Shown here: piece by piece, positions 16,409 to 25,484 of the stretch
How positions within the stretch are numbered: the first letter of the stretch is position 1
Layout: each line of letters opens with the position of its first letter
Assembly: GCF_046736045.1 (NCBI RefSeq)
Contig: NZ_CP177134.1
Location: 2,170,001 to 2,234,000 of the forward strand
Direction: 5' to 3'
Length of the DNA stretch: 64,000 nt
Source: Leptospira_A sp046736045
GTDB taxonomy: Bacteria; Spirochaetota; Leptospiria; Leptospirales; Leptospiraceae
Program-made: the position numbers and the translations under genes
Notes under the pieces: model-generated
Told to the model about the DNA's origin: nothing
Database searches by the model: none
What the model saw: the letters and a program-made list of their open reading frames with translations, nothing else

Positions 16409-18478
16409 TTAAACAAAACCAAGAGCTTTTCCCAATTGATAAACCAACGTGGAAGACAAAACTGCGAGCCCTGTCATATATAAAAACTGAACTGTCGGCC
16501 AAATGAGACTATCTGTTTCCTTTCTTACCACGGCCAAAGTGGACATACATTGGCTGGCAAAGGCAAAAAACAAGAGGAGCGAAATCCCTGTGAGTGGTGT
16601 CCAGAGCTTGGATCCGTCCTTTCTTGTTTCCTTTCTGAGAGATTCCTTTAGTCCTTCACTTTCTTCGCTATCTTCCGTTCCGTATAATACAGCTAAGGTG
16701 GAAACCATGACTTCTCTTGCTGCAAAAGAAGTGAGAATCGAAATTCCTATCTTCCAATCAAATCCCATGGGAATCAATGCAGGTTCGATGGTTTTTCCCA
16801 GTCTCCCGATATATGAGTCTTCGATCGGACTCGTTTTCCATTCCTCTTTTTCGTAACCCGCCGGGAATGTGGATAAAAACCATAATACGATCGAGATATA
16901 GAGAATGACTTGTCCTGCCGATTGTAAAAATGCCTTCACCTTTTGATATACGGAGTTTGCGATACTTTTGTAAGAAGGCCACATATAATGAGGCAATTCC
17001 ATAATGAAATAGGAAGAATCTTCTTTAAATACGGTTTTGCGAAAGATGAGAGCCACCACGAGAGAGGTGATGAGGCCGACAAGAAACATTCCGAATAAAA
17101 CCAAACCTTGGATATTGATAAGACCAAGTAACGGTGGAAAGGCGAAAATGGTTCCCACAATCAGAATATAAACCGGGTATCTTGCGGAACACATGACCAA
17201 AGGAGAAACTAAAATCGTAGTAAACCGGTCGGATTTGTTTTCGATGGTTCTTGTTCCCATGATCGCGGGTACCGCGCATGCAGCGGAAGAAAGCAGAGGG
17301 ATAAAAGATCTTCCTGACAGTCCGAATCTTCCCATCAGCTTATCCATCAAAAAACTAGCACGTGCTAAATAACCGGATTCTTCCAAAAGTCCCAAAAAAG
17401 CGAATAATAGGGCAATCTGCGGAACGAATACTACTACACTTCCCACTCCGCCTAAGATACCATCTACGAACAAGGATTTGAGAGGGCCGTCAGGTAATAT
17501 AAGACTTACGTTTTCCTGAATGAATTGTATCCCTGACTCGATGAGATCCATGGGATATTCCGCCCAACTGAATAGAGTTTGGAAGAGTAGTCCCATAATG
17601 GCGAAAAAAAATACAAATCCGAAGAAGGGATGTAACAAAACCGAGTCTGCTTTTTTCTCCCAAAGAAAATCTTCCTTATAGGTGAATGCCATTACCTTGG
17701 TAATGACGGATTTGATATAAAAAGATTTCTGAATGATTTCTTCCTGATAGGTAAATGAATATCCGCCTTTTTTTGTTTCGTTCTCCAACCAAACTTTTGT
17801 TTCGCTGGGAAAAAAATCTAAATACGTTTGTTCCTTTAGGCTCGGGTCTTTGGATAAAAATTTGAGCGCTTGGGATAGGAAGAATTCACCTGCATTGTTT
17901 TCAATTCCCAAATGAGTTTTTGCTTTTTGGAAAAAGGACTCTTCCTTGTTCCCCCAAGTCCAAAGTCGTTTTTGAATTCGAAATGAATCGGAAGCAAAAA
18001 TAGCTTCTTTCAATTCACCAATTCCATCTCCTGATTTGGCATTGACCAAAAATATTTTCAGTCCTAAGGATTTTTCCAATAAGGTTATATCCAGTTTGAT
18101 GTTTTTTTTCTCCAAAACATCTTTCATTGTAAGAACGATAAAGATAGGAATCCCCATATCCATCACTTGCAATAAAAATTGAAGTCCTCTTTCCAAGTGA
18201 AGTGCATCCAATACGTAAATAGCTCGGGTGCCTTCCTCTCTTTCCAATAGAATATCGTATGTGATTCGTTTGTCTTTGGAACCTCCTCCCGGACCAAAGG
18301 TTCCCGGAAGGTCTACGATTTCCTTAACGCTGTCTCCGCGAAAAATTTTACCTGATTTACGTTCTACGGTGACTCCGTTGAAGTTCCCCGTTTTTTGACG
18401 AAGCCCTGTCAGTTGATTGAATAAGGTTGTTTTTCCGCAATTGGGATTTCCAACAAGATAAATAGGTAATTGTGACAT
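16409..18478 (-). CDS. feoB: Ferrous iron transport protein B
   Basis: 689 residues. The N-terminal G domain shows G1 GNPNCGKTT (about 10-18), G3 DLPGTFG (about 57), a G4 position reading TMKD rather than the usual NxxD, and G5 NAKSGDG. The membrane part has Gate motifs (FVPQIALLFAFLGLLEESGYLARA; FIPLLSSAACAVPAIMGTR) and about ten TM helices. It imports Fe(II) across the inner membrane. It lies 10 bp after feoA. Confidence 0.95.
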   Translation of the reverse strand: MSQLPIYLVGNPNCGKTTLFNQLTGLRQKTGNFNGVTVERKSGKIFRGDSVKEIVDLPGTFGPGGGSKDKRITYDILLEREEGTRAIYVLDALHLERGLQFLLQVMDMGIPIFIVLTMKDVLEKKNIKLDITLLEKSLGLKIFLVNAKSGDGIGELKEAIFASDSFRIQKRLWTWGNKEESFFQKAKTHLGIENNAGEFFLSQALKFLSKDPSLKEQTYLDFFPSETKVWLENETKKGGYSFTYQEEIIQKSFYIKSVITKVMAFTYKEDFLWEKKADSVLLHPFFGFVFFFAIMGLLFQTLFSWAEYPMDLIESGIQFIQENVSLILPDGPLKSLFVDGILGGVGSVVVFVPQIALLFAFLGLLEESGYLARASFLMDKLMGRFGLSGRSFIPLLSSAACAVPAIMGTRTIENKSDRFTTILVSPLVMCSARYPVYILIVGTIFAFPPLLGLINIQGLVLFGMFLVGLITSLVVALIFRKTVFKEDSSYFIMELPHYMWPSYKSIANSVYQKVKAFLQSAGQVILYISIVLWFLSTFPAGYEKEEWKTSPIEDSYIGRLGKTIEPALIPMGFDWKIGISILTSFAAREVMVSTLAVLYGTEDSEESEGLKESLRKETRKDGSKLWTPLTGISLLLFFAFASQCMSTLAVVRKETDSLIWPTVQFLYMTGLAVLSSTLVYQLGKALGFV

Positions 18479-18488
18479 GTGAATAACG

Positions 18489-18749
18489 TTAACTGTTAGG
18501 TTTTGATATTTTTACCAAGACAGATTTGCAGTCGGACAAACGTAGTCCTACCTTGGTTCCGTTTGCAAGCACCACGATTTTCCCGAGACTTTCCATTTTA
18601 TCCAGGATTTTGAAGTTCGCTCCCGGAAATAATCCGAGTTCCAAAAGTTCCGTGATAAAGGAATCGGAAATGGATTCTCTTTTCATCTCTATGATTTCAC
18701 CTTGAGTGTCTTTGGCGAGATCCGATAAAACATAAAAATCTTTCGTCAT
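18489..18749 (-). CDS. feoA: FeoA domain protein
   Basis: 86 residues with the SH3-like FeoA core: ITELLELGLFPGANFKILDK (about 29-48) and LANGTKVGLRLSDCKSVLV. FeoA assists FeoB at the inner membrane. It is separated by 10 bp from both the ABC1 kinase gene upstream and feoB downstream, so the run is co-transcribed. Confidence 0.9.
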   Translation of the reverse strand: MTKDFYVLSDLAKDTQGEIIEMKRESISDSFITELLELGLFPGANFKILDKMESLGKIVVLANGTKVGLRLSDCKSVLVKISKPNS

Positions 18750-18759
18750 GGATGGCGTA

Positions 18760-20064
18760 TCAGTTAGTTACAAATTTTTTTGTATCTCGGAACAGATTGA
18801 TTTCAGGTGCCATTGTTTTTACATAACGATCGAAATAGAGCATTTGTTTCATTAGAAGTGCAAACTCTCTTGGGATTTTCAGTCCGTTTTTTTCGGCAAC
18901 GTCTTTCAAGTCATACATCAGACGATTTAGTTTTGATTCATCAAATGAACTTGCCTCACCCAATGCCATAGCCTGGTAAAGAGTTTCCATTTCATTAAAT
19001 ACGTCTTCCAGTTGTTTGGCGAGAACCTTCGGGTCAACTCCTTGTGCCGTTGAATCCATTGCAACAAGTCCTTCCGCTACAAGACCAGGTTCACCTGTTC
19101 CGATACCTTGGGTAAATAACATCAGTCCGTTCCATACATTGGGAGAAATTCTTCCTACAATTCCGAAATCAATGAAACCGATTTGTCCGTCTTTCAGAAT
19201 CATTACATTTCCCGCATGAACATCTGCATGGAAAAAACCTTTTGCGGCAAGAGAGGAAAACCAAATTTCCAGAGCATCATTCAATACCTTTCTTGGATTG
19301 TTCGTATATTTACGAAGCCCCGCTTCATCGGTAATCGGGACCCCGTAAAATCTTTCCATGGTGAGCACTCGTTTGTTGGAAAGCCCGTGATAAACCCTGG
19401 GAACTCTCGCTCTTTCTTCATTCACGCTGAGCAGATAAGCTTCAAATTCTTCTATGTTTTTGGCTTCCTGGATAAAATCGACTTCCTGCATAATGGATGC
19501 TTGGAATTCGGAAAACATTCCGGTGAGCCCCGATTTTTTAAACTCAGGAGCAACCCATTCCAAAATTTTAGTAAGTAGTCCGAGTATTTGCATATCCGTT
19601 TTGAGAGTGGTATGTACGTCGGGTCTTTGCACCTTTACTACTACATCTAATCCTTCTTTGGTGACTGCTGCATGGACTTGGGCGATGGAAGCGGAGGCGA
19701 GAGGAGTTTCGTCAAAATAATGAAATAGTTTTTCCAGCTTGTCACCTAATTCACGCTCTACAATGGAACGAATGTCCCGATAGGCTACCGGGCGGACGGA
19801 ATCCAAACATTTTTGCATTTCTTGTACGTATTCTTCCGGGAAAAGAGATGGAGCGCTCGCAATGAATTGACCTAGTTTGATATAGGTGGCGCCCAAAGAT
19901 TCAAATGCCTGTCTGAGTATGATTGCGATTTCTTTATGATTTGCCTTACCTGTAGCAAGTTTGGCAAGGATTTGGGCCGCTTGGCCGAGGAAAATGGCGC
20001 TCGAGTGCATCACCCTTGCACTGGAGTGAATTCCAAAAGAAAGGTAGTCTGATAGCGTTTCCAT
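18760..20064 (-). CDS. ABC1/UbiB family atypical kinase
   Basis: 434 residues from METLSDY; the frame is open to a TTG at 20151, but its AGAGG would touch that codon, and the extra residues look uninformative. UbiB hallmarks are KLGQFIASAPSLFPEEYVQEM (KxGQ region), ASIAQVHAA, VVKVQRP (lysine), FHADVHAGNVM and FIDFGIVG. Homologues support quinone synthesis. C-terminal TM anchors typical of E. coli UbiB are not obvious. It heads the minus-strand feo operon. Confidence 0.85.
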   Translation of the reverse strand: METLSDYLSFGIHSSARVMHSSAIFLGQAAQILAKLATGKANHKEIAIILRQAFESLGATYIKLGQFIASAPSLFPEEYVQEMQKCLDSVRPVAYRDIRSIVERELGDKLEKLFHYFDETPLASASIAQVHAAVTKEGLDVVVKVQRPDVHTTLKTDMQILGLLTKILEWVAPEFKKSGLTGMFSEFQASIMQEVDFIQEAKNIEEFEAYLLSVNEERARVPRVYHGLSNKRVLTMERFYGVPITDEAGLRKYTNNPRKVLNDALEIWFSSLAAKGFFHADVHAGNVMILKDGQIGFIDFGIVGRISPNVWNGLMLFTQGIGTGEPGLVAEGLVAMDSTAQGVDPKVLAKQLEDVFNEMETLYQAMALGEASSFDESKLNRLMYDLKDVAEKNGLKIPREFALLMKQMLYFDRYVKTMAPEINLFRDTKKFVTN

Positions 20065-20179
20065 AGGACAATTTTGGTAGGGGAACTTGCCAAAGAAACA
20101 CGAAAATCCGCTTCTTCCCTCTAATTGAAATAGAGTTGCAGGATTAGCCAACCTCTAAAAACTAATCCAAATACGAAAA

Positions 20180-22189
20180 ATGCCCACTATGAGCCAAGAG
20201 AGTGTATTGTACCAAGAGCTAGAAAAGCTCGATCTGAACGAAATCAAGAAAGTCGCATCTCTCTGGAACATTCAAAAATTACCAGGTAAGGACAAAAAAT
20301 CTACGATTTTAGGCATTTTGGAGATTTTCCAAAATGAATTTTACCTAAAGGGGATTTTAGAAAAATTCACTCCCCTCCAAGTCAATATACTTACTTCGAT
20401 TTTAAAAAACAAAGGCGTGATGACTCTGGGAGAAATCTCCCGCAAAGTCAATATCCCTCCCATCAACGTGGAGATGGAACTCAATGTTCTACGCAAATAC
20501 TATCTTCTTTACCAAAGAAAAAACAGAGAACGACTTACTAATAATTTAGACAAATACCATGCTTATGATGAGTATCTTAAACTCATCAAAGTAGAGTCCA
20601 ATCCCAAAGGAGAAAAATTCAAATTCTCCATTGAGAAGGCTCTTGCGAAAGCTACCTATGCGGAAATTCCAACTGAATGGAAAGAAGCGATTGGAGCCAA
20701 AAAATCGGATACAGTTGAAAATTTTCTTCAACATGCGCTTTCCAAAGATGTATTGCAAGCTCTGCTTGATTCATTGGGTGATTTTGATCGTGATGTTCTT
20801 CACAAGATTTACACTCATGGTGGAGTGATTGAAGCGGATACGATCCGAAATTACATCACTGTCAATCGCGGACGTTTTGAACAATCCATTCCCCTCCTAA
20901 CATCATTATATCTGGTTCGTGATCTATACTTTGTTGAGGATCGTTTCATTCGCGTTGTGGTCATCCCAAAAGAAGTTCTGGATCATCTGCAGTTTTCTCC
21001 GATCCACCCTCCTGTTAAAAAAGGAACCAGGGTTCGTCAGGAAAAACTCAGCGCCAACGGTCTGGACTTTTTCTTAAACGTAAAAAAACTGATTTCCTAT
21101 ATCTCAAGAAAAGGTTTGAACCTTGCCAAGTCGGGAAAGATCAAACAAGCCGATCACAAACGTACTGAAACGGAACTACTTTCTCCTGACATTGAAATCT
21201 TTCCGGAAAAAAGCCAAGTCTATCAAATCGAACTGATTCTTCCCATCTTGAAACTGTTAGGTTATGTTGATATCAAAGGCGAAAACGTAATTTTAACCAG
21301 CGAAACGGATGAGTTTCTCAAAAAAGATATTTTTGAGATTATGAAAACCGTCATTCATGAAGTGAACGAAGCCCGCACCCGCAGATTGAGTCCTCCCGAA
21401 GTATTCACTGCCGCTGAAGTTCCCTTTTATGAAAAAGGTATCTTGGACAAAACGGTTAAGTTGATCATGGCTCACGGAAAGATCAACGTATCCGTCATTT
21501 TTTCCCATATCGTTCGTGATCATTTGGTTTTTTCTCCTACTTTCCAGATCAAAACGTATGAAGAAGATCTTGCCGATCTCAGAAAAGAAATCATCTCCGC
21601 CATCTTCTATCTTCAGTTATTCGGTCTGATTGAAGTCGAGTATCCGCAAAGAAATCTAAGTCTTGCCGAGCTTGGAAAACATTATTTCAATCATGATCCT
21701 CTTACGACTGCGACGGAAAAGGGTGGAATTACCATCAACCCTGACTTCTCGATCATTGCGTTCCCTGATCGTGTATCCATCAACGGAATTCATTTACTCA
21801 AAGCTTTCTGTGAATTGAAAGATTATGACAGAGTGTATACATTCGTGCTCACCAAAGACTCTTTCCAATTGGGAATTTTGCTTGGTTACGAAAAAGATAC
21901 ATTTGTTCAGTTTTTAAGAGAATCCAGCAAAGCGGAACTTGCTCAGAACTTATTATTCTTGTTAGATGATTGGGGAAACAATTTACCGATCGTTACCATC
22001 ACGGAAGATTCCGTTTTGCTCAGAACCAAAGACGCACTCGTAATGGAATTGCTTCTAGGTCAGATCAAAGGCAAAAAGTTTGTCATGGAAGAAGTGAGCC
22101 CGACCGGGATCATCATTGAAAAATCGAAAGTGATGGAAGTAATAGCGATCGCTGAGAAATTGAATATGATCATTCGCCTCAATCGCTAA
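20180..22189 (+). CDS. Helicase-associated (XPB/Ssl2 N-terminal-like) domain protein without helicase motor
   Basis: 669 residues. The C-terminal ~170 residues resemble the Helicase_C_3 family (PF13625, recalled): INPDFSIIAFPDRVSINGIHLL at about residue 515, then a FLLDDWGNNLP segment near 590. The N-terminal half is helical with winged-helix-like units (MTLGEISRKVNIPPINVEMELNVLRKYYLL at about 80-110). No Walker A or DEAH motif is present, so it is not itself a helicase. A role in DNA handling or transcription is inferred. It is divergent from the ABC1 kinase gene. Confidence 0.65.
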   Translation: MPTMSQESVLYQELEKLDLNEIKKVASLWNIQKLPGKDKKSTILGILEIFQNEFYLKGILEKFTPLQVNILTSILKNKGVMTLGEISRKVNIPPINVEMELNVLRKYYLLYQRKNRERLTNNLDKYHAYDEYLKLIKVESNPKGEKFKFSIEKALAKATYAEIPTEWKEAIGAKKSDTVENFLQHALSKDVLQALLDSLGDFDRDVLHKIYTHGGVIEADTIRNYITVNRGRFEQSIPLLTSLYLVRDLYFVEDRFIRVVVIPKEVLDHLQFSPIHPPVKKGTRVRQEKLSANGLDFFLNVKKLISYISRKGLNLAKSGKIKQADHKRTETELLSPDIEIFPEKSQVYQIELILPILKLLGYVDIKGENVILTSETDEFLKKDIFEIMKTVIHEVNEARTRRLSPPEVFTAAEVPFYEKGILDKTVKLIMAHGKINVSVIFSHIVRDHLVFSPTFQIKTYEEDLADLRKEIISAIFYLQLFGLIEVEYPQRNLSLAELGKHYFNHDPLTTATEKGGITINPDFSIIAFPDRVSINGIHLLKAFCELKDYDRVYTFVLTKDSFQLGILLGYEKDTFVQFLRESSKAELAQNLLFLLDDWGNNLPIVTITEDSVLLRTKDALVMELLLGQIKGKKFVMEEVSPTGIIIEKSKVMEVIAIAEKLNMIIRLNR

Positions 22190-22209
22190 TCAAACTGGTA
22201 GTTTAAAAT

Positions 22210-22503
22210 CTATTTTTTATCGGAAACCAATTCAGGATCAGTTACTTTGATCTTGGATTTGAATTCCCATTTGCGAAATGCAGATACTGCATCCAAACGT
22301 TCTTGGGAAACGAAAAATAATCTGTCTCCGTATTTCACAAGTCCGCCTTTATAATAGGCATACTTTGTCTTGTGATCTACCATTCCTAGTTCGGAAACTT
22401 TGTTCCAATCTTCACAAGTTTTGAGAGAAGGTACCTTCCTTAAGTGTAGTTCTTTGATTGAATTCTCTTTCACTGCGTCGCGAAGTACTTTTTCCCATTC
22501 CAT
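22210..22503 (-). CDS. Small conserved hypothetical protein
   Basis: 97 residues, charged, no signal or TM. A central segment KYAYYKGGLVKYGDRLFFVSQERLDAVSAFRKWEF looks like a small beta-alpha domain. It is 44 bp downstream of the Lnt gene on the same strand and is probably the last gene of that operon. No function recognised. Confidence 0.55.
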   Translation of the reverse strand: MEWEKVLRDAVKENSIKELHLRKVPSLKTCEDWNKVSELGMVDHKTKYAYYKGGLVKYGDRLFFVSQERLDAVSAFRKWEFKSKIKVTDPELVSDKK

Positions 22504-22547
22504 ATTCGAATAGCCTTTCTTTACCTACAGAAATTTCAATTTCATTT

Positions 22548-24314
22548 TTATATTCTTCTAGAAAGAGTATAACCGAAATGTCCCATGAAAAAAGTGAAAA
22601 TCAAGGCAAGAATGGCAAAAATACGAAGAGGAATTCGTCCAATGCTCCGATAAATGGTCGGAATTCCTCCTTTTATGATAGGAACCTCCGCGTGGACAAT
22701 TGTTCGTTCTCCAACAGCACTCGGGGGAACAATCTCTCTTCCCCAAGGGTCGATGACCCGAGTGACTCCTGTTACCGCCGAACGAATGAGTGGTGTTCCC
22801 GTTTCAACTGCACGCAACATAGCGCTTCCTGCGTGTTGCCAGGTTTCTCTCTCCGATTCAAACCATCCGTCATTGGTAAGATTGACCAGAAGATCGGGGT
22901 GATTTTCTTTTGATGGAGATTCGAATAACCGAAGTACTAATCCCGGGTCCATCGCCTCATAACAGATCAATGGTGAAATTGTAAAATATCCGTTTCCTTT
23001 CCGTTCCGCCTGAGGATCGTTTTCCCATTCATCCAGATTTTCCGGAATTGTGATTAAATTTTCGTAAAGATCGGGATTTAGATCTTTTTGAGAAGAGATG
23101 CTTTTCGGAATTTGAAAAAATCCCGAACGCAGGCCCGGTGAATGGGAAGATGCTTCCGGAAATATATTTCTCAATACGGGAAAAGAAGATTCCAATGGCA
23201 AATACTCACCAAACGGCAGTAATTTTTGTTTGTAATAATGTTCGATCGAACGATTGTTCATTTGCAATAGGCTCGCAGTATTGTGCATTTTGCCATCGAG
23301 AATGAGCTCGTTATAAATTACGGGAACATTTGCCGTCTTAGATAAGTATTCCAGGATTCCTAAAAAAGTAGAGGAGTATGTGGATTTCGATTCCGGTTTG
23401 GAAGAGGTTCCGTGGAAGGGGACGCTCGATTCGGGAAAGACGATTAGATCCAAGGGTTTGGGAGAACGAAGGATGGCTTCCTTGCCCAGATCCAAGATCG
23501 ATTGTAAGGCTCCTTGGATGAATTTCTGGTCCTCTCTTTTTTCCAGCGCAGCGTATTTGGTGTTGGGTTGGATGATCGCTACGGATAGGCTGGCGCTTGT
23601 TTCCGGGATTCTAAACAATGAATAAATATTATAAAGTAGTGTTAAAGATAAAATTCCCAAATAGACGTAAATCGGAATGACGGAAGGAGTGTTTTTTTCC
23701 TGTTTTGTTTTTTTATTCACCTTTGTCTGTTTGGTGGTTCGGCTGGATCTCCAGGCAAGATAGGAGTAAATCCCTCCCCCGGCGATAAACCATCCGAAAA
23801 AACCCAAAGACTCCACTCCGGAAAGAGAGACTGTTTGTCTGAGGATCAGGTTTCCTCGGAAAAAATCTCCCCAATACACAGGAAATACCATCGGAGAAAG
23901 CCAATCGCTGATCACTGCAAGACCGGGATAACCTAAGAATAAAAAGAAAGGAAAATCGTATCCCTTCTTTTCAGAAAGAAGTTTTTTATAAATCCATGCC
24001 CCTAAAAATATAAAGAATATTTTATAAAAGGAAAATAGAGCATAAATGATAAATACGGGGATGGAAACATACCAGCTTGCACCTGTTAAGTTTCCTATGG
24101 AAGTATACACCCATGTAAAAGCGAAGATAGTAATGGATAAGGAAAAGAAAAACCCAAGTCGGATCGGTTTAAAAATGGAATCGGAAGTTTTGATCTCCTC
24201 CGCTACCAAAATCAAACAAACAAGTCCGAGTGCGCTTGCGATACTGGAACCGATCGGTTCCAGCCCGAGTGCGAGAAATATGCCGGAGAGTAAAATTAAA
24301 AATAAATCATTCAC
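22548..24314 (-). CDS. lnt: Apolipoprotein N-acyltransferase
   Basis: 588 residues. About seven N-terminal TM helices are followed by a nitrilase-like domain. The Glu-Lys-Cys triad is seen in VFPESSVPFHG, QKLLPFGEYLP and ISPLICYEAMD; NLTNDGWFES is also diagnostic. It adds the third acyl chain to lipoproteins at the inner membrane, which fits the many lipoproteins in this window. The GTG start overlaps the lipase-foldase stop by 8 bp. Confidence 0.93.
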   Translation of the reverse strand: MNDLFLILLSGIFLALGLEPIGSSIASALGLVCLILVAEEIKTSDSIFKPIRLGFFFSLSITIFAFTWVYTSIGNLTGASWYVSIPVFIIYALFSFYKIFFIFLGAWIYKKLLSEKKGYDFPFFLFLGYPGLAVISDWLSPMVFPVYWGDFFRGNLILRQTVSLSGVESLGFFGWFIAGGGIYSYLAWRSSRTTKQTKVNKKTKQEKNTPSVIPIYVYLGILSLTLLYNIYSLFRIPETSASLSVAIIQPNTKYAALEKREDQKFIQGALQSILDLGKEAILRSPKPLDLIVFPESSVPFHGTSSKPESKSTYSSTFLGILEYLSKTANVPVIYNELILDGKMHNTASLLQMNNRSIEHYYKQKLLPFGEYLPLESSFPVLRNIFPEASSHSPGLRSGFFQIPKSISSQKDLNPDLYENLITIPENLDEWENDPQAERKGNGYFTISPLICYEAMDPGLVLRLFESPSKENHPDLLVNLTNDGWFESERETWQHAGSAMLRAVETGTPLIRSAVTGVTRVIDPWGREIVPPSAVGERTIVHAEVPIIKGGIPTIYRSIGRIPLRIFAILALIFTFFMGHFGYTLSRRI

Positions 24315-25356
24315 TCTGATTTTTCATTTCTGTTTCGTACTGTTTGCGTCTGGAATATTCCTCTGCGGATTCCTTACTTCCTAAAATTTGAGTACGAAGT
24401 TCCATAAGTTTGCGGCTTTTTTCTTCTCCTTTGAGATTCGGATTTTTACGAAGCAGTTCCGCTTCCTCTTTGGCCAATTGGTTTTCTCTTTCTTCTTCCT
24501 GTTTGGCCTCCCGCATTACTTTTTCCATGCGGTCGTTTCCGTCTTTTCCGAAATAACGGGTGCGAAGTTCTCTTTCTTTCGCATCTTTGGCACTTGGATC
24601 CAGTTTTGCCAATTCAATGTTTCTGAGTTCCAATTCGGTTTCATAACGATCGAATTTCGGTTCTCTTGCGGAAACCGAATCATAATAATCTCCGAATGTT
24701 TTTTTGCGGTAATTATCATATTGTCGCATCCTTTCATCGCCGCTTACATTTTTGGTCTCATCCAAAAACTTTTTGCGATTGAAGCTGAATTCCGCCGTTG
24801 CTTCTTCCAAACCGAAAACCAAATCCGCGTCATCTTTTGAAAAGAAGGTTCTGCGAAAGGTTTTTACAAGTTCGTATTTTTCCTCATTACTTGCATTAGT
24901 TGGTAATTCGTAATGGGACATTGCTTCTTCATAACGAAGATAACTGTTGAGCAGAGAGATAAGTTTGTTTGCTTCGTCGCCTGAATATTCATTTTTGAGA
25001 AATGCTTTTACATATTCATTGCACTGTTCTCTTGTGCTTCCTTCCGGACATTGGCGGCGCAATGCCCAAAGTTCGGAAACCAAATTGATTTCTCCTGTTT
25101 TTGCCCGGGCCATAATGTCATCAAATCTTAAGAAACCTCCGTCTGCTTGGAAAAGGTTTTTAGAACTTTCCAGATAAAACGGATCCACTTCAAACCCATC
25201 GCTCGCTTGGGAAAAATAAGACTTTGCCTTATCGTTTTCGCTGCCTGTTGTCGGAGAATTTCCGATCTCTGCTTGTTTGAACAATCGGTAAAAGAGAAAG
25301 AAGGCGAGAAAAAGAAGAGCGATTCCAATTGAGAGAACTATTATTTTGCGATTCAT
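24307..25356 (-). CDS. Lipase-specific foldase (lipase chaperone)
   Basis: 349 residues. A single N-terminal TM anchor (residues about 4-23) is followed by a variable linker and a long helical domain. The foldase signature region appears as LRRQCPEGSTREQC and RRTFFSKDDADLVFGLEEA (about 160-180). Lif proteins hold secreted class I lipases in the periplasm while they fold. It lies directly downstream of the lipase gene, which strongly supports the call. The helical C-terminus is very rich in Glu, Lys and Arg. Confidence 0.85.
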   Translation of the reverse strand: MNRKIIVLSIGIALLFLAFFLFYRLFKQAEIGNSPTTGSENDKAKSYFSQASDGFEVDPFYLESSKNLFQADGGFLRFDDIMARAKTGEINLVSELWALRRQCPEGSTREQCNEYVKAFLKNEYSGDEANKLISLLNSYLRYEEAMSHYELPTNASNEEKYELVKTFRRTFFSKDDADLVFGLEEATAEFSFNRKKFLDETKNVSGDERMRQYDNYRKKTFGDYYDSVSAREPKFDRYETELELRNIELAKLDPSAKDAKERELRTRYFGKDGNDRMEKVMREAKQEEERENQLAKEEAELLRKNPNLKGEEKSRKLMELRTQILGSKESAEEYSRRKQYETEMKNQSE

Positions 25357-25427
25357 AAATGATAAAACGTTTCCTGGTGATTAACTTAAGAACAATAGAG
25401 ATTATATAAGATAGATTTAATATGAAA

Positions 25428-25459
25428 ACAAAAAAAAACCCAGAACAAGTCTGGGTTTT
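25428..25459 (-). terminator. Rho-independent terminator after the lipase gene
   Basis: AAAACCCAGA / TCTGGGTTTT forms a 10-bp stem with a 5-base loop. The adenine run at 25430-25438 gives a U-tract on the minus strand. It lies between lipase and foldase, so it probably lowers foldase transcription relative to lipase. Confidence 0.7.
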
Positions 25460-25484
25460 CCTGAATCGGTTTTTTAAATGATAT

